The position numbers and the translations under genes were made by a program. DNA of 62,000 nucleotides from Cristatella mucedo. Taxonomy: Eukaryota; Bryozoa; Phylactolaemata; Cristatellidae. The stretch is from the NCBI GenBank assembly GCA_009760855.2, contig WPIO01000003.1, positions 5,582,501-5,644,500 of the forward strand, written 5' to 3'. Shown in pieces: positions 19,169-33,500 of this stretch. The notes below the pieces were generated by a model. That model was not told the DNA's origin. It ran no database searches and was given only the letters and a program-made list of their open reading frames with translations. The stretch's first letter is position 1. Every line of letters begins with the position of its first letter.

Positions 19169-21295
19169 GGCTGCTTTGTAGAAAAACTTGTGGCATCAGT
19201 ATAAACTTCTCTGCATCCTTGCTAAGTTACCATTTAACATGGCTGCCTTCAGCTGCTGTTAAAAATTGTTTACTGTGCAAGTTTTGCTGTCAAGTAGTTT
19301 TGTTTTGTCAAATGTAACTATATAGCTATAAAAATGTCGGTACTTGTTCTACAATTTATATGCCTGCTAATTCCATGGCAACCAACTTAAAGCAGCCTGC
19401 AGATTTAGATTGTGGCATATAACTACATCACTATAGGCAGAAGAAGCCATTTGACGAACTCGAGGTCAGTGAAAGCCCACTTGAGTGCAAGGACAGCTAT
19501 CAAGGATGACCTCCTTTCCAGCAGAAGTACTTTGACCACTAGTATCTGTGATGTAATTTAGAAGGAAGCACTGGTATTGGCCGTGTGTTTATGGGAAATC
19601 AGATTTGGAATTTCTTGTCGCCCGCATGGTCATAGGAGCTGCTAGATTGTAATATTAGTCTTGGGTATAGCAACAGCATTACCTATCCCGGAACGTTAAT
19701 GTGTGACCTGGTGTTATAAAATGCACCAATTTAGTTAAACAGTAAAATAACGCATAATTCGTTAATGCTAATTAAACACTTCATTCTAGCAGCAGGCCTT
19801 GAATGTCGAAATAGGGCAGGACAACAATAAACTCAACTTAACACGAGATATTCTCAATCCCTTCTTGGTGCTGTATTTACCCTGAAAATAGAAAAACAGC
19901 GTAAATATCGAGTACTTTCATGTCCTCAACAGTTATTGCAGCATCGCTTTTGAAGAAAATTATGGGTCACGAGCTATACAGGGGTGCAAGAAAAGGAATC
20001 ACTTAGTCCGCCAAACTATTGGCTAAGGTCAAAATACCAGACCCTGAGGGAACTGAAACGGCCAAATTAGGAAGATGGAAAGCCTTTAGGTCCCAACCGA
20101 TAGCCGAGGACTTCTTTTAAGATAACGATACTTTTTTAAGATATCTCGAGAGGTGTGTCGTGAGTGGTCAACTCGGTCTTCAACATTTAGTGTTCATGCA
20201 AAAGCCATAGCTGCTTTTCATGCGATGCTAGAAAGACTACTGGTGTTGAAGTGACCTTGGCGTGCAGAACAGGCTATCTAGAGGAAACCTCTTATTTGTT
20301 TAAAGGAGGCAACCGTACTTTTAGAGGCACTGAAGATAATCTTTTTCGACATGCCGTTAAGAAGCCTCTCGAGCTTAGTGCTTCCAGCCCTCAACTTCAG
20401 GCTCTTTCAAATAAATGGGCTGCTAGAATATCCCAGAACGATCAGCTCTAACAATCCCGTACACACACCGACATGGGACGGGCGATTTCAGACGATCTTC
20501 TTGTTACAGTGCTGGTGATTACCATCCTCTGGTTAAACACTTCCAAGACTGCTGTAAAAGGCTAGTTGTGTGGCTGAACTTGATAACTGACGACAGACCA
20601 GCGAATGCACAGTATGTGTAATCCATTGTTTTCGAGCTGCAGGTGAGATGTATCCCTTCACAAACGTAAGGTCACACTGTTGTTTAACCTAAATCGGCCC
20701 AAATCTTGAGAGCTTATGTCATGTTCCATTGTGCAACCGCTTTTGAGGGGCAGTGTTTGAAGATTACAATTCACAATGGCACCTCCCCCCAATCGATGAC
20801 TCAACAAAACACTTAATTTCGAAATTCAAACGGAAACTTGTGACCACCATTTCCACGATGTAGAACCAGCTCAAACCTACTGCCGTCCATTTTCATACCA
20901 CTCGAGACCGACTAAATAAGTGAACACCCAAATGCAAACAGAACGGATAACATAAAATAGTCGAGATTCCAGGCAAGCTATGACGGTCGCTTAATTTTTC
21001 AAAATAATATAAAGACGTTAAAAGCCAACTGTACATTCTCAATTTTGCGTCGATGCGATTCACTGATAGAGAATAAGCTCAAGTGACATATCAGCTCTTA
21101 GTTTTCTGGTTGCCGTGCTGCCACCGGTCAGCGACTAAATTGGGTTCCGCCAGTTTTACTTAACAAACAGCAAAACTGCAGTTTTACTTACCAAATTTCG
21201 CTACTGGATTAATAATGACTGATCCCAGGGTAAGTACGTATCATAGCTGCACTCGTACATGAGGCTGCATGGCCATTCCCTCATGCCGGCGAAAT
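19169..21295. other. No recognised gene
   Basis: About 2.1 kb after FKBP12. One isolated 66-codon frame (20251-20451) looks unlike any family I know. No SINE or LINE pieces recognised except at the right edge, where L2-1 begins. Confidence 0.45.
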
Positions 21296-22095
21296 CGCCA
21301 AGCACACCCAGGCTTACACTTCTATGCAGATGGCACAGTCGTACGTACCTATGCTTCGATCCCCCAAATTACGTCAAGTTCTTTCTAAACTCCCTGGCTA
21401 AGTATTAGCTGACATCCCCACATGGATGGCAGCAACCTTTCTCATGCTGAAGGATGATAAAACCAACTTACTACTTAAGGGCAAACCAAATTACTCAAAA
21501 ATTGGAAAGTTTAGCACTCAAATCTGCAAAAAACTTGTGTCCTGTTGCCAAGTGACCTGTCACTAGATTACCACGTTAGCTCGGTAGTCGTCTGCTTACG
21601 TTAAGATACCATATCCGCTCTCATTCATTGGTGACATCCTGCCTCGACTTTTATATCTCTGCTTGCAGGTTTTCCGGTCTGTGCAATCAGGCAGATATAG
21701 TTAGTGCAAAACTCGTGCAGCCATGCTCGTCTGTGGTGAGCATCGCAGTTGCCACATTACAACACTTATCGCCCACCTGCATTGGCTCCAAATCAACTTC
21801 CGTATCGACAGAGATTCTGTCACACTTTAATCACTTAATTGGACTCATGCTAGACACTGTACCGCCTGCTCTTCTGACTCAAATCGCTTGCTGTGCCTGG
21901 AAGTAACCTCAAATCTTTCGAAGATCGTGTACTCAGTTCGTATGCTCCCAAAGCCGGGAACCCCCGGCTGATGTCAAATCCATTGACTTGACATTTAAAA
22001 ATAAGCTAAAAACGCACCTGTTTCTCGCAGACTTGGTGGGCCCTAGTGATTTTTTCTTTGTGTGCTTATGCATGCTGACACTGCTTGTTACCTCC
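21296..22095 (+). mobile_element. L2-1 LINE, degenerate copy
   Basis: Matches the L2-1 reference from the YAD region (CTTCTATGCAGATGGCACAG at 21320) through the C-terminal blocks to the start of the 3' UTR, with many indels. It runs directly into a second L2-1 fragment. Confidence 0.8.
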
Positions 22096-22915
22096 AGCCA
22101 TATTTACACTGGCTCCTAGTCAAGCAACGCATCGACTTCAAGGTTGTCACTCACTTTTAGGTCCCTTCATTATTTGGCTCCAGCCTACATATAAGATCTA
22201 CTCCCCCAGTAGGCTAAGTATCATACCACCCGCTTTTCGGAATCTAATCATTTACCCACATCTCTTACGAACATCAAATCTTTGGAGACTGCCTTTACTT
22301 CGAATGCTCCCAAAGCCTGGAACTCACTTCCGACTTGCGTCACAATGCTCCCTGACTTCACCACATTTAAAAAGGAACTAAAAACTCAATATAATTATCA
22401 CATCATTTAGTGGGTCCAAGTGATTCGTCCTTATGTGCTTATGCATGCTGCCACTAACCATATTTGCATGCTGACCCTGTGCAAGTCACTTCTAACTATG
22501 TAGCTTGTTGTCATTGAGCATGCTAACACTAAAAAAATAACCATACGATCATGCTTCCCTTTCAGTAAATGTCAAGTGCCTAGAAAGAGATGAGTTCTCT
22601 GGGGGCACTATAACAAATGTTTTATTACTATTATTACACGTTGACAATGACATTGCTTACACGTTAACTAACCATTCGACCATACTTCATTTGCAGCATC
22701 GATAAAGTGATTAGAAAGAGAAAGTTATCTGATGGCGCAATACAAATGTATTATTATTATTATTATTAATGTGCACGTCACCTCTAATCATATGCTTTTT
22801 GATATCGTACCGTTAACCATTTGAACATGCTCTTGTATAGCATCTGTAAATTGCCTACAAAGAGATACGGTTCTCTGTGAGCTCTATACAAATATAGCAT
22901 TATCATTATTATTTT
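22096..22915 (+). mobile_element. L2-1 LINE fragment with tandemly reiterated 3' tail
   Basis: Starts again at the block corresponding to HWLPVKQRIDFKV (22104) and ends with three successive 3' tail modules, each with a CATTYG motif, GCAnCnnTAAAGTG, a hairpin and an (ATT)n run: ending at about 22634, 22768 and 22915. Normal copies have a single module. Confidence 0.75.
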
Positions 22916-23461
22916 ATTGATGGCCTATCCTAGACCAGCTTCCAAGCCAATCGGGTGGAACTGTTGGCATTGGTCTATTCTTTAATTAAATTAAGGCCTT
23001 ACACTTAGTCCGTATACGCCGTGCTTGAGTGCAGTGGATGTCTTGACTTATTTTTATCCACCTGGGAGGCGAAATTCTGAATTCGTGGCTACAAAATGGC
23101 AGCCATATATGCAACTCTATAGATATGTACTACCTGCTGTCGAGGGTATTTGGCATTCCCCGGTGACAATGGGTCAGGACAGCAACACTGAAAATAAATG
23201 CCAATGCACAAGAGTTCTATTGTGGCCAACTGAAAAGCACCGAGCTAGAATTGGTGACTAAGCTCTCTGCGGTATGCTGATACGTCAGCCAAATGCTTAG
23301 CCAACGACAGGCAATGCACTGGTAAGCTGCATCCTGCAACTCAACGCCTACTTCGTCTTCATTTATCTACAACCACATAACGTGGGGAATAATGGAACAT
23401 GCCATGTCTAAGCAGCCTTGTCCCTTCTGACAAAGGCATCAATTGCTGGAGCAGAGACAGC
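22916..23461. other. MRPL12 downstream region
   Basis: No gene recognised. Contains the expected 3' UTR of MRPL12, which is transcribed leftwards; no clear AATAAA on the minus strand near the stop, though GATAAATGA (minus strand, near 23365) is a weak candidate. Confidence 0.35.
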
Positions 23462-24495
23462 TTAAGAGATGTCCACTGTAGCTCCCACCGCCTCCAGTGC
23501 TTTTTTAATCGTCTCGGCTTCGGCCTTGGCGATGTCGGCCTTGATTACCTGAGGTGCCGACTCAACGAATTTCTTAGCCTGCAAAGATGGTTACGCCTAT
23601 GGCTATTGCTCACCAAGCATCATTAACGTTTTGCCAGCAACCAGCATCATAAGGCAGCAAACAGCAGGAGTGCCACCTAGGCTAGCCAAAAGAGGGATAT
23701 ACTCAAAAGGTGTCTGACATAAGATGCTCAGACAAGATAGTCCTGAAGAGACAAATCGGCTGCAAAAGACGAAAGATATCATTGCTGTAGAAGAACCATG
23801 GACATAAGATCCACCGTAAAGGATTTACCAAGAACTTTTTGTCACAGCTATTACTTAATAAGCAGCATGAGTGATAAAAAATAGAAAACTAAGTCAGCAT
23901 GGCCTACAAAACGCAAGCTGTTAGGTTATCGGTAAGTGCAAATTTCACTATCAGAATGAGCGAATATGTGCATTGCTAGGCCACCGATAACTACGGTATC
24001 ATATGAAACACAAGCAATAACAACAGTATTAGCGTCAGATGACTTCTCGGGACGAGGTGAAGCAGTGCCCAGGCAGTCTGCTTCATGCCTACAGATCAAC
24101 TAGTTACAAAATAAGCCAGTGGCAGCAGATCCTGCCATCATATTGGCCTAGACCATTAGATACACTTAGCGCTTCATCGGGAGTAAAGCCCTGGCACCCA
24201 TCAAGAGTCTTAATACTGAATTCAACTAGCCCTCTGTTCCAGACTCAGCTACTAATGGCACTTTACTGTCCAGCACTATGAAATGTCTTTGCTTAGCAGA
24301 AAAACAAGTCGAGTATATGCCAGGTGCCTATACACAAATACCTAATATAAATATCAATATAAGCATACCAGTTCCACATACGCAACGTACTTATGCTCTT
24401 AGATTGGGCCTTAAACGCAATCAAAGCGAATATCTCAAATCTGTAGGCTAGCAGACACACAGGCTGCACGCACGTGTAGGTGAGAGAGGATAGAA

Positions 24496-24569
<74 letters not shown>

Positions 24570-27500
24570 AGAGGGTGAGATGTTCTTAGGTTGGACTCTA
24601 GATACAGTCAAATCTATTCTAAGCATGCCAAATGGAGCCACTCTGCCAAACCAACCTGCCAAATGGAGCCACCCTCTCGAGTCTAGGCTGAACCTGCCAT
24701 AATTCACCTGCGTGTAATTGCCCCTGCCCATTGGTTCCAGGGATAGGTAACTTTTGGTTCCAGCAGCTGCGCTAATTGTTAATGTCTACAAGCAAAACAT
24801 CTAGCCAGACTGCTAGCTGCTAAGTTGGCTAGCCCTACATAAAAAACATAAAGCCTCAATGTCGTCCCATAAATGCTTCATGGAGTTCAGATTAGGCGAC
24901 TGGTTGGGCCACCGAATCAGTACCATAAGTAAACTCCACACATCAGAATATCGCATAGGAGTACTCAGCTTATAGGAATAGCAGTCCTGTGTCCCATATA
25001 TATAAATGAATTATATATATATATATATAATTCATTTGTATAGCGCCCCATGAGAACTTAATCTTAATATCTTATCTTAATCTCACATATTACTCTCACT
25101 CCCTATACAGGAATACTCCGCAAATAAAAATGCCTATTTGTTGGCCTGATCGTAGTCTTATAAGCAGAGTTGCCTGCACTGGATTCGTCAAAAAGTACTT
25201 GGAAAAGTAGCTGGAAGTGTGCTGAGATTCATCTTGCTGCCAAATATGGTAAAAACCAAGCAGAGAGTTTGCAATCCAACTTGCTTGACCTCTGAGATAT
25301 GTGTGAGTCCATAACACATTTGTTGATAACCATCCCCGAATTAACGTTAGGTTGAAAACTTATCTCTCCATCGGCTAAGCCACTTCATGGGGTTTAGATT
25401 AGGCGACTGGCTGGGCCACCGAATCAGTACTGTAACAGCAGTACCATGCAGCATCACTTTCTGCAACCAAATATCGCCGGCTTGCTTTTGTCAGTCTTTC
25501 AGCAGAACTCCACTCATCCTCTGCGAAGTGGGTGTGGTAGTGGACTCACTGTTAGCAGACGGCAGGTGAGCAGAGGATGGCATTATTAAATCTGACATAA
25601 GATGCCACTCCTGGCAAATGTGAGGGACCATGACTTAGCATTGGGCTGGAGGTCCTACGAGGGATCAGACTGCCTAAGCAGCCACAAGGCTCCCGAGGGC
25701 TATCAGCTGATGACTCGGCAGTTGCACATGCACTCGGCAGCCCATGCATTGGCACCATCAGTGGACATCCATCTACCACAAACCGCAGGCAGATTCTGGG
25801 CAGGTTTGGAACGATCAATGGGTCGACAGTGCAAAAACGATGCATGGCTTCTGGTAGTAAAGTGCTTGGTGTAGGAGCCAGGAGACTTGTTGCTCGGTCG
25901 AGCTACCCAGCCCCACGACAGGTCGTACAAGGGCTAGTAAGCATCCTACTTATTGCAGCTTTATTAATTTTGATCCCTGTAGTGACCTTGTGCGATCGTA
26001 ATGGTCTCGAAGTGCGACTATTCTATTCTAAAGTGCTAACAGGTTAATGAGCCGGTCACAGCTTAAACTGGCCATTCGTGGCCGGCTAGATCCAGGTGCT
26101 CGAACCATCGAACCAGATCCAGTTAATTTGTTTATATTACATTGCACAGTGAATTTGCTAATCCCAAAGGCCATCCATACATAACATTGTTGATGCAGCA
26201 GTGTCAGAGTCCCCATAAAATAGTCACTACAGAATTTTCCAGCCAGTTGGTACACGTGGCTGATTGAGCAGTATGAGACTTGGGGTGGGCATTAATGTTA
26301 TATTTACCTAGTAGATGCTATAAATGATGGGAGCCCCAAAACACCTTATTGCCTTTAAAAATGACAAACACCAGGCTAAAATCGTCAGCTTTCATCGTTG
26401 TTTGAGTGGTAAGAAGCCTGTGCGTAGTAGTACCAGCTGCTCAAGATGATGCTATCGGCAAATTCCAGGAGTTCTCAGATGCTTTGGGCTTTAGTTTGTG
26501 CTTTAGAGCCCAAACACCAAGGCACTTTGCATACCCTCGAAAGAAAGGATTTCAATTACTTACTGACAACATGCACACTGTAAGCATGAATAAGCACAAA
26601 AAGAACAATCCCATGGACAAAGCAAATGCTGAGAATGAAGAAATGAAGAACAGGTGAGATTGAAGCTTCTTTTAAAAAGTCAGGTGATGGGATGTCGTGA
26701 CATCAGTCGAGAGTTCCCTACTCTGATGACAGAAATTAAAAACATGGTCTCCAAAAGATTTAAGGTTGGTTTTAGGCACAGTTAAATGACTTGTGTCAGA
26801 AGAGCAGGTGGTCCGATGCAAAGACTGATTCAGTATTTGAGAAAGGTAGGCCAGAGCACGAGAACGAATGAACCTAAAAGTGAGTGACACAACCGTGAAG
26901 TCGAGACACTGCTTGATATGGAGTGTGAGGGAGGGAACACGACTCTTGCAGCCTGTGAGCACTGGGCGACCTTTCGAGGGCTCAGACCGCCTAAGCAGCC
27001 GCTAGCTCACTCACAACCGGTGGAAGGTCAGACGATGACTCGGCAGATGACTCGACAATCCTGCCCAAATCCATGCATTGGTGGCATCTGTGGGGACATC
27101 CATCTACCACAAACTGTGGGCAGGTTCGGAACGAACAATGACCCGACAGTGCAAAAAACAAAGCATGCATGGAATATAAGGGCTGCCGAAGGAGTACAAC
27201 GGGAGGGGAGGGCTAGATCCCCCGACGCCGGCAGCCGTCTAGTGTGTGTAAACTGGGCTTGGCCGGCGTAGCTTGAAATAAATGTTTTGGAGCCAGCAGA
27301 TTTGTTGCTCGGTCGCTCTACCCAGCCCGACGACAGGTCGTGCAGAGGGCTGTCACATGGAGCCAGTGAAATGAGAAGCTGTGTAATGTGGCTGTTGCAA
27401 AACTCACGACCTAACTGCAGTTTTTCGCCGACTGTAAGTGCCTTCCTGAGTAGTGAGTCACAAACGCCTAGACGGCCCTATAAATTCAGGGGCCAACTTG

Positions 27501-30500
27501 GTTGCAGAATACTAATGTAAAAAGGCCCACATTTTGTAAGGGTAAGTAACATAAAGTAGCCAAACTTGACTGTGCCCCCCCCCCATTCGGTGATAAAGTG
27601 AAATGTTGCTTTGATAAGAGACAAAGATATAATAAGAATGTCATTTTTACAGTGCCCTACAAAAAATAAATCTCTTTCCGGGCTCTTTACAACTTACTGC
27701 AAGAGAAGCAATAAGCAAGGAATACAAATATGCACGGTATCACGCTTACACGAGCAAGCAAAGGCAAAAGTAAACAAGTATCATGATCAGACATGTATGC
27801 AAAAGTAGACAAAAAGACACTCAGTGCAACCATTAAGTACGATACCAGGTCAGTGACATACACTGAATCGTGCACAGGTACACACGCAAAGCATACAGGT
27901 ACAAAAATGCAAGTTCGCTGGGGCACAAGGAAAGTAGTTAGCATATTTAGCAATAAATAGAGCATGTGTCTGATGCTTATTAAATGTCATTCAAGCTGTG
28001 ACAGAAGCAAGCTCTGGACTTTTAGTGCATACAAACTGCAGGCTCGATCACCAAATTTCAATAGAGCTAAGGATGGCAAGATGACTGGAAGCAGAGGAGC
28101 TAGTGGTACAGTGCTCTTACCGGAGGTCGGACAGGTAATCTGGTGCTAGTGCTAGGTTGGAGAAAGTGAAATGACCAGTAAGCCATAGATGGGATTTCGA
28201 AGATAATTTTATTCTTTAAAAAGAGCCAGTGATTCTAAATATAAATAAATAAATGAAATTCATGTGTATAGCTCCCCAAGATAATTTAAGCTCTATTCAG
28301 GCGCTTCACATGTGCCTCCGGGCTGAAGCCCACGACCTCAACCAGACCTTGGTCGGGGCGAGCACCTTAACCACCGAACAAGTTCGGCAAGAGAGTAGTG
28401 GTGTGATGTGGCAGCTACACAGTTGACAACAGACGAGATGAGCCGCTAAATTTGCCCCAGTTGCATGCAGACAACTAAGGGCGCAGGCCCTGAGTCCTGC
28501 ATAAAGGAAGTGAAGACTTTTTTCAGTGCATGTTACTAACCAGGCGTACGACTAACCACTGACTCTGAGTGTCATCTCATGTTCTTAAGCATGCTGGCCT
28601 AAGCATGATACTTATGAGTTTGTGCATGCTTTTGTAAGCATGATAGTTTCGGGCATGCAACTTGCCCTAGCACTGAAGATGAACCGGCCCTCCTTCACAA
28701 CCATCGAGTCGGTCGCAGCCTGCCTAATAAACGACGATAGAACAAAAGAAAAACGGGATATCTGCCTCATAAACGACGATCGAACAAAAGGAAAACCGGC
28801 TATCAGTTCGGCACTCGACAGCCGCCTAGCCACTTGGAGATGGATGCGTGGGTTGGAGAGGGCGAGGTTGATTCAGGCGGGGGGGGGGGAGAGAGGGAGG
28901 GGGAGGGGGGAGAGAGGGGGGGGGGGGGAGAGGGGGGGGGGGAGAGACCACCTGCGGCCATCGAGACTTACACGCAGTCATTTCGCAGCACGGTTGAAGG
29001 AGCTGAGTGGGCAGCTAGCGGCTGGCATCACTGCTGCTGCTGAGGCACGACACACGAGCGATGTATACCTGCACGAGGTTCATGCCTTCCATTAGCTTCT
29101 TGACTTCCTTAATGATGTTGACTTTTTGCTTCTCGTCAAACTTCGACAAAGTAACCGTAAACGCAGACTGCTGGATCTTGGGCGCTGCTTCTTCTTGGGC
29201 CTGAGAAGGGCAGCGAACGTCTGGTCAGCTCTTGGCCGACTGCCGCGCACAGCCTAGCACTCTTATCTTACAGCACACAGCCGGGCTGCAACACATAAGT
29301 GAAAGCGTTCAGTGGGGAAACCGAGCTGCATCTAGCGCTATCCTTGTGGGGGCGGCAGCAGCAGCATGGCAGGCTCACCTCCTGTTCCTTTGCTGCGCCA
29401 GCAGCAGCTGTGGCCTGAGAAAACGCGCCGCCCATCGGCATCATAGGGACGTCACTGATGTTGAGCGTCCTCTGAAAAGCATCAACAAAGAAAAGCCATT
29501 AGGGAAATGGGACCGACCAACGAAGGTGCAGTGCAGCCTGGCCGGAGCATACCGTTGGCAACCGAGTGGTGATTGCTTGTGACCATGTAGGTTTAAGGAA
29601 AGAAAACAGAACAGGCTGAAGAAGACTAGTGCTGCTGCTCTAGCAGCAGGCCAAGACGGAATAGACAAATGAGCAACACTAATCTATCTGCAAGGCTGTG
29701 TTGGGCCACCGCTCAGCCACTGTCTACTCGATTAAGCTATGACAGATTCAATAAAGTTATGAAACATTAGTCACTTATACGGTGGCTGTGATGGATTCTC
29801 CTGACATGCCGACGCAGCATTGATACCCGTGCCATCTCGGGACTCCGAAAGACCATCTCCACATAGCTTCCCGAACGAGTTCACAAACAACTTCGGGCTC
29901 ACTACCTGCATACATGTACATGTGCATACATATACATGTCAGTCATATGTTCTTTGCGACGTCTGTTCGGCTGGCAAGAAGGTCACCTAAGTTGGACCTC
30001 AAAAGTGCCTATGCAGGAAAAAGCTTATGATTTGTCAGTCATATGTTCTTTGCGACGTCTGTTCGGCTGGCAAGAAGGTCACCTAAGTTGGACCTCAAAA
30101 GTGCCTATGCAGGAAAAAGCTTATGATTTATTGGGCCTAGCAGCATTCATTAAATAAAATAAAATAAATTAAATATAATTCATTTGTATAGCGCCCCAAG
30201 AGAACTAAATCTCCATTCAGGCGCTTCACATATGCCTCAGGGCTCGAGCCCATGACCTCAACCAGACCTTAGCCGGGGCGAGCACCTTAACCGCTGGACC
30301 AACCCAGCTTGGCAATCATGTGAGAATTCGTATAATTACTTTTTCAAGAAAGTGCAGCATATGCAGCCACGTCGACCTCGTGCTGCTAGGTCATGCAGCC
30401 AGACAACGCCTGAAGGTGACCAAAACTCCATCGCCGAACACGCTGGCCGAACACTCAATCCGGCAACCAGGTTAACGACACAAGAAAACCAGTCACCGGC

Positions 30501-33500
30501 TAGCCATACCTTCAGGCATTCATTGAGCTGCGAGACCTCGAGAAGCGTGAGCTTGCCTATTTTGTCCACCAGATCAACAATGTTGGCAGAATAGACCTTC
30601 TGCTGGGCTCCCTCGGGCTGAGGGGCAGCCAGGGCACCATAGCATTGGACTCCAGGCGGCCACCGCTGCTGCTGTACGCCGACCGGCCTGAAACGACGAC
30701 CGATCGACCAAATGCTGCGCTGCTGCGAGCTGTCAGTCAGCACTGTGTGAGGCACACACACTACCAAACAGCAATGAGGCTCAGTCAGCCATATACATTT
30801 CTTTCGAGGAAGATGCACAGCTAAAACATTGGGATTTTTCTGACAGAGAATTCAACCTCGTAGCCACATGCTGTACCAGCAGTCTGCCAGTCATGAGTCA
30901 ATATTCGTCGGCAAGAAAATATCCATTGGGACCAAGACCGCTTGCCACTGAGGCCCCCTTTCCAGCCTCTTCCAGTGTGCTCTGTCGTAAAACATGAATC
31001 GGCTGGTGTCTGTTATTGTCACAACTGAATTGACTAGATAATCAAGCTCGGCTTTCTTACTGATTGCTAATGGATCTAGTGAATGTAAGCTTAAACAGAA
31101 TCTGTAAACTGGGTAAGTAAAAATGAAAAACATTTTTCTACATGAATCACTTCATTTGTATAGCACCCTAAAAGAGAACTTTCTTTTTAGTCACTTAGGG
31201 CAGGCTAGAAAGTAATCAACAATTACTGATCAGTGATAATAACACTCATAATTACATCAAGCATACATAATAATTAAATACATTGTAAATCGCTCTCATA
31301 GAACTAAACCAATTTCTAGTCTTCATATGTAAAGTGCCTAGAAAGAGTTCGAGTTCTCTGGGGGCACTATAATAAATGCATTATTATTATTATTATTAAG
31401 CACTTAACATATTCTGTCAAGGAAGCAGGTCAATATAGTTAGTGGTAACATAAACAATGTCAGTATGCATACAAAGAACGATTCAAAAGTACACAGCAAA
31501 TGCTGTGAGGAACAGGTGCGTTTTTTAGCTTCTGCGTACATGATGTCAAATCAGGGGGTGCCGTGACGTCAGTCGGCAGTGTGTTCCCGGCTTTGGGAGC
31601 ACAAGAACTACGCAACGACATCTACTCTCCAACTGCCGACTATGGCACATCTTTTTCAGCGGTCCTGGACTGCTACTTCTATGCTACTCACTACCTCAAC
31701 TGCTCTCCTAACTCTGCTATGCTTCCCACTTTCTCTTTGTTGCGTGAGACGAAGTCTGTTGGCTACCGAATGCGTACCGAAAGCCGCTTAGGCTGTGAGT
31801 GCGCTATACAAAACTCTCCTGCGTAACACCCACATGGTCTTTATGACTTTGTGGAGTTACTGACGGAGATATATTACATTACATTACATAACTACATGTA
31901 TTGTCTCCAAAAAAGACTTCAGGTTCGTTCTAGGCACAGCAAAACGACTTGAGTCAGAACAGCAGGAGGTACAATGCCTAGAATGATTCATGGTTTAATT
32001 ACCATTCAATTTAAAGACAAGTGTATTGCCACCAACGTGCAAATGTTAGCAATACATCCTGCAAGGAATTTGAGAGTTTGACAAGCTAGAACGGTGGGAG
32101 GGATCAAAGCCTAGGTTCATCTGTAAGCCATCTGCAAAGAAATGAATGCCTAGATTGATCTGAGCAGTGACATCGGCAAGAGGAAGTAGCCCTGCTTTGT
32201 GACGATTCCCCTTGGGTCTAGCATACGGGAAGGTCTAGTCTAGCCTACGGGTAAGGTGTTCACTCTTTACGATCCGGGTCTTTCGATTCCTGCCGTGGGC
32301 GATCCTTTACTACCCATTACAAGCTGGTTATACCCTGTAAAGCTCTCCTGCCAATATATAAAGATGAGGCTGCTGAATCAGCTAACCATTATTTCTTTGA
32401 TGCCAGACAGCTCAAGCAGTGAAGCACCTATGCACCACTGGTAATGCCTAGGTTCGAGTCTATGTCGATTGCAATAGCTACCAGATATTTGGGGAGTGTT
32501 TGAAGAATCTGCATACTCAATTTCAATCGCCTAGGCACAGCTGAAAGATGGATCGATGCAATACACTCAAGGCAATGAAAACAAACTGCACTGGCAAAAG
32601 ATAATATTGATACAATAGTATAGTGCCCTCAGAAAACTTAATCTCTTTCTAGCTACTTTACAGATGCTGTAAAGAAAGCAAAACCAAGTGATTTGTGGTA
32701 ACATTCGCAAATGTAATCAGGCATAACATTTTTAGACGAACATGCACAGGGTCAACACGTAGATAGGGTTAGTAGCAGCACGCACAGTGTAAGCAGTTTA
32801 AAGCTTCTTTTAAATGTCTTCATGGCAGGGGATGTTGTGACGTCAATCGGGAGTGAGTTCCAGCCTTTAGGAGCATATGAACTAAAGTCACGGTCTACAA
32901 AGGATTTGAGGTTCGTGCGAGGTATAACAAAGCGATTAGAGTCAGATCAGCGGTGTGTACCAAACTTGGCCTGTTGGGGGAGTAGTTCTGCTAGGTAGGC
33001 ACCCGCAATTGCTAGGATAATACGATTGATATGTCAATGGCGATTGCACTCACTATAAGCTTATCTCTCTTCCCGTCCTCCCACAATTGCATTTATATCA
33101 CAAAATTTTGGAGCTCGATCTGAACTGACCAAAATCAAAGAGGATTCTAGGGAAACACTACGGTAGCGACATAGACAACAAGCACGGTAGACGGCCTGAT
33201 CAAACTCTTACACTTACGTGGGAGCGATATTGCATGCCGTATAAGCCACCGCAATGTATCTAATAATTTAAAACTGAGTGCAGCCACGGTTAATAGATAC
33301 GGGTTACCGTCGCGAACCTGCATACATTAGCAGCTAGTACCAGTAGCTTGCGAGCTTCGAGGCCCGAAAATCCACCAGGACCATTCATACGACGGTGAGC
33401 TACAACACCGTTACTTGCGATCCGGCGGTCGAAACAAGCAAGCTAGAACCGTTCTGCCCTTTTGTAACAAGAGCACCTGACAAACTCAAATGCAATCACA

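Noticed and set aside
24435-24731. Minus-strand ORF with a long Ser-Leu run
   Set aside because: It is a translation of the GA microsatellite. The same applies to the Arg-Glu frame at 50586-50948 and the Tyr-Ile frame at 55193-55405.
28622-29095. 157-codon plus-strand ORF
   Set aside because: It runs through the polypurine tract and then antisense to MRPL12 exon 4. No independent support.
29936-30157. 73-codon ORF as a gene
   Set aside because: It is just the 96-bp duplication read twice, inside an MRPL12 intron.
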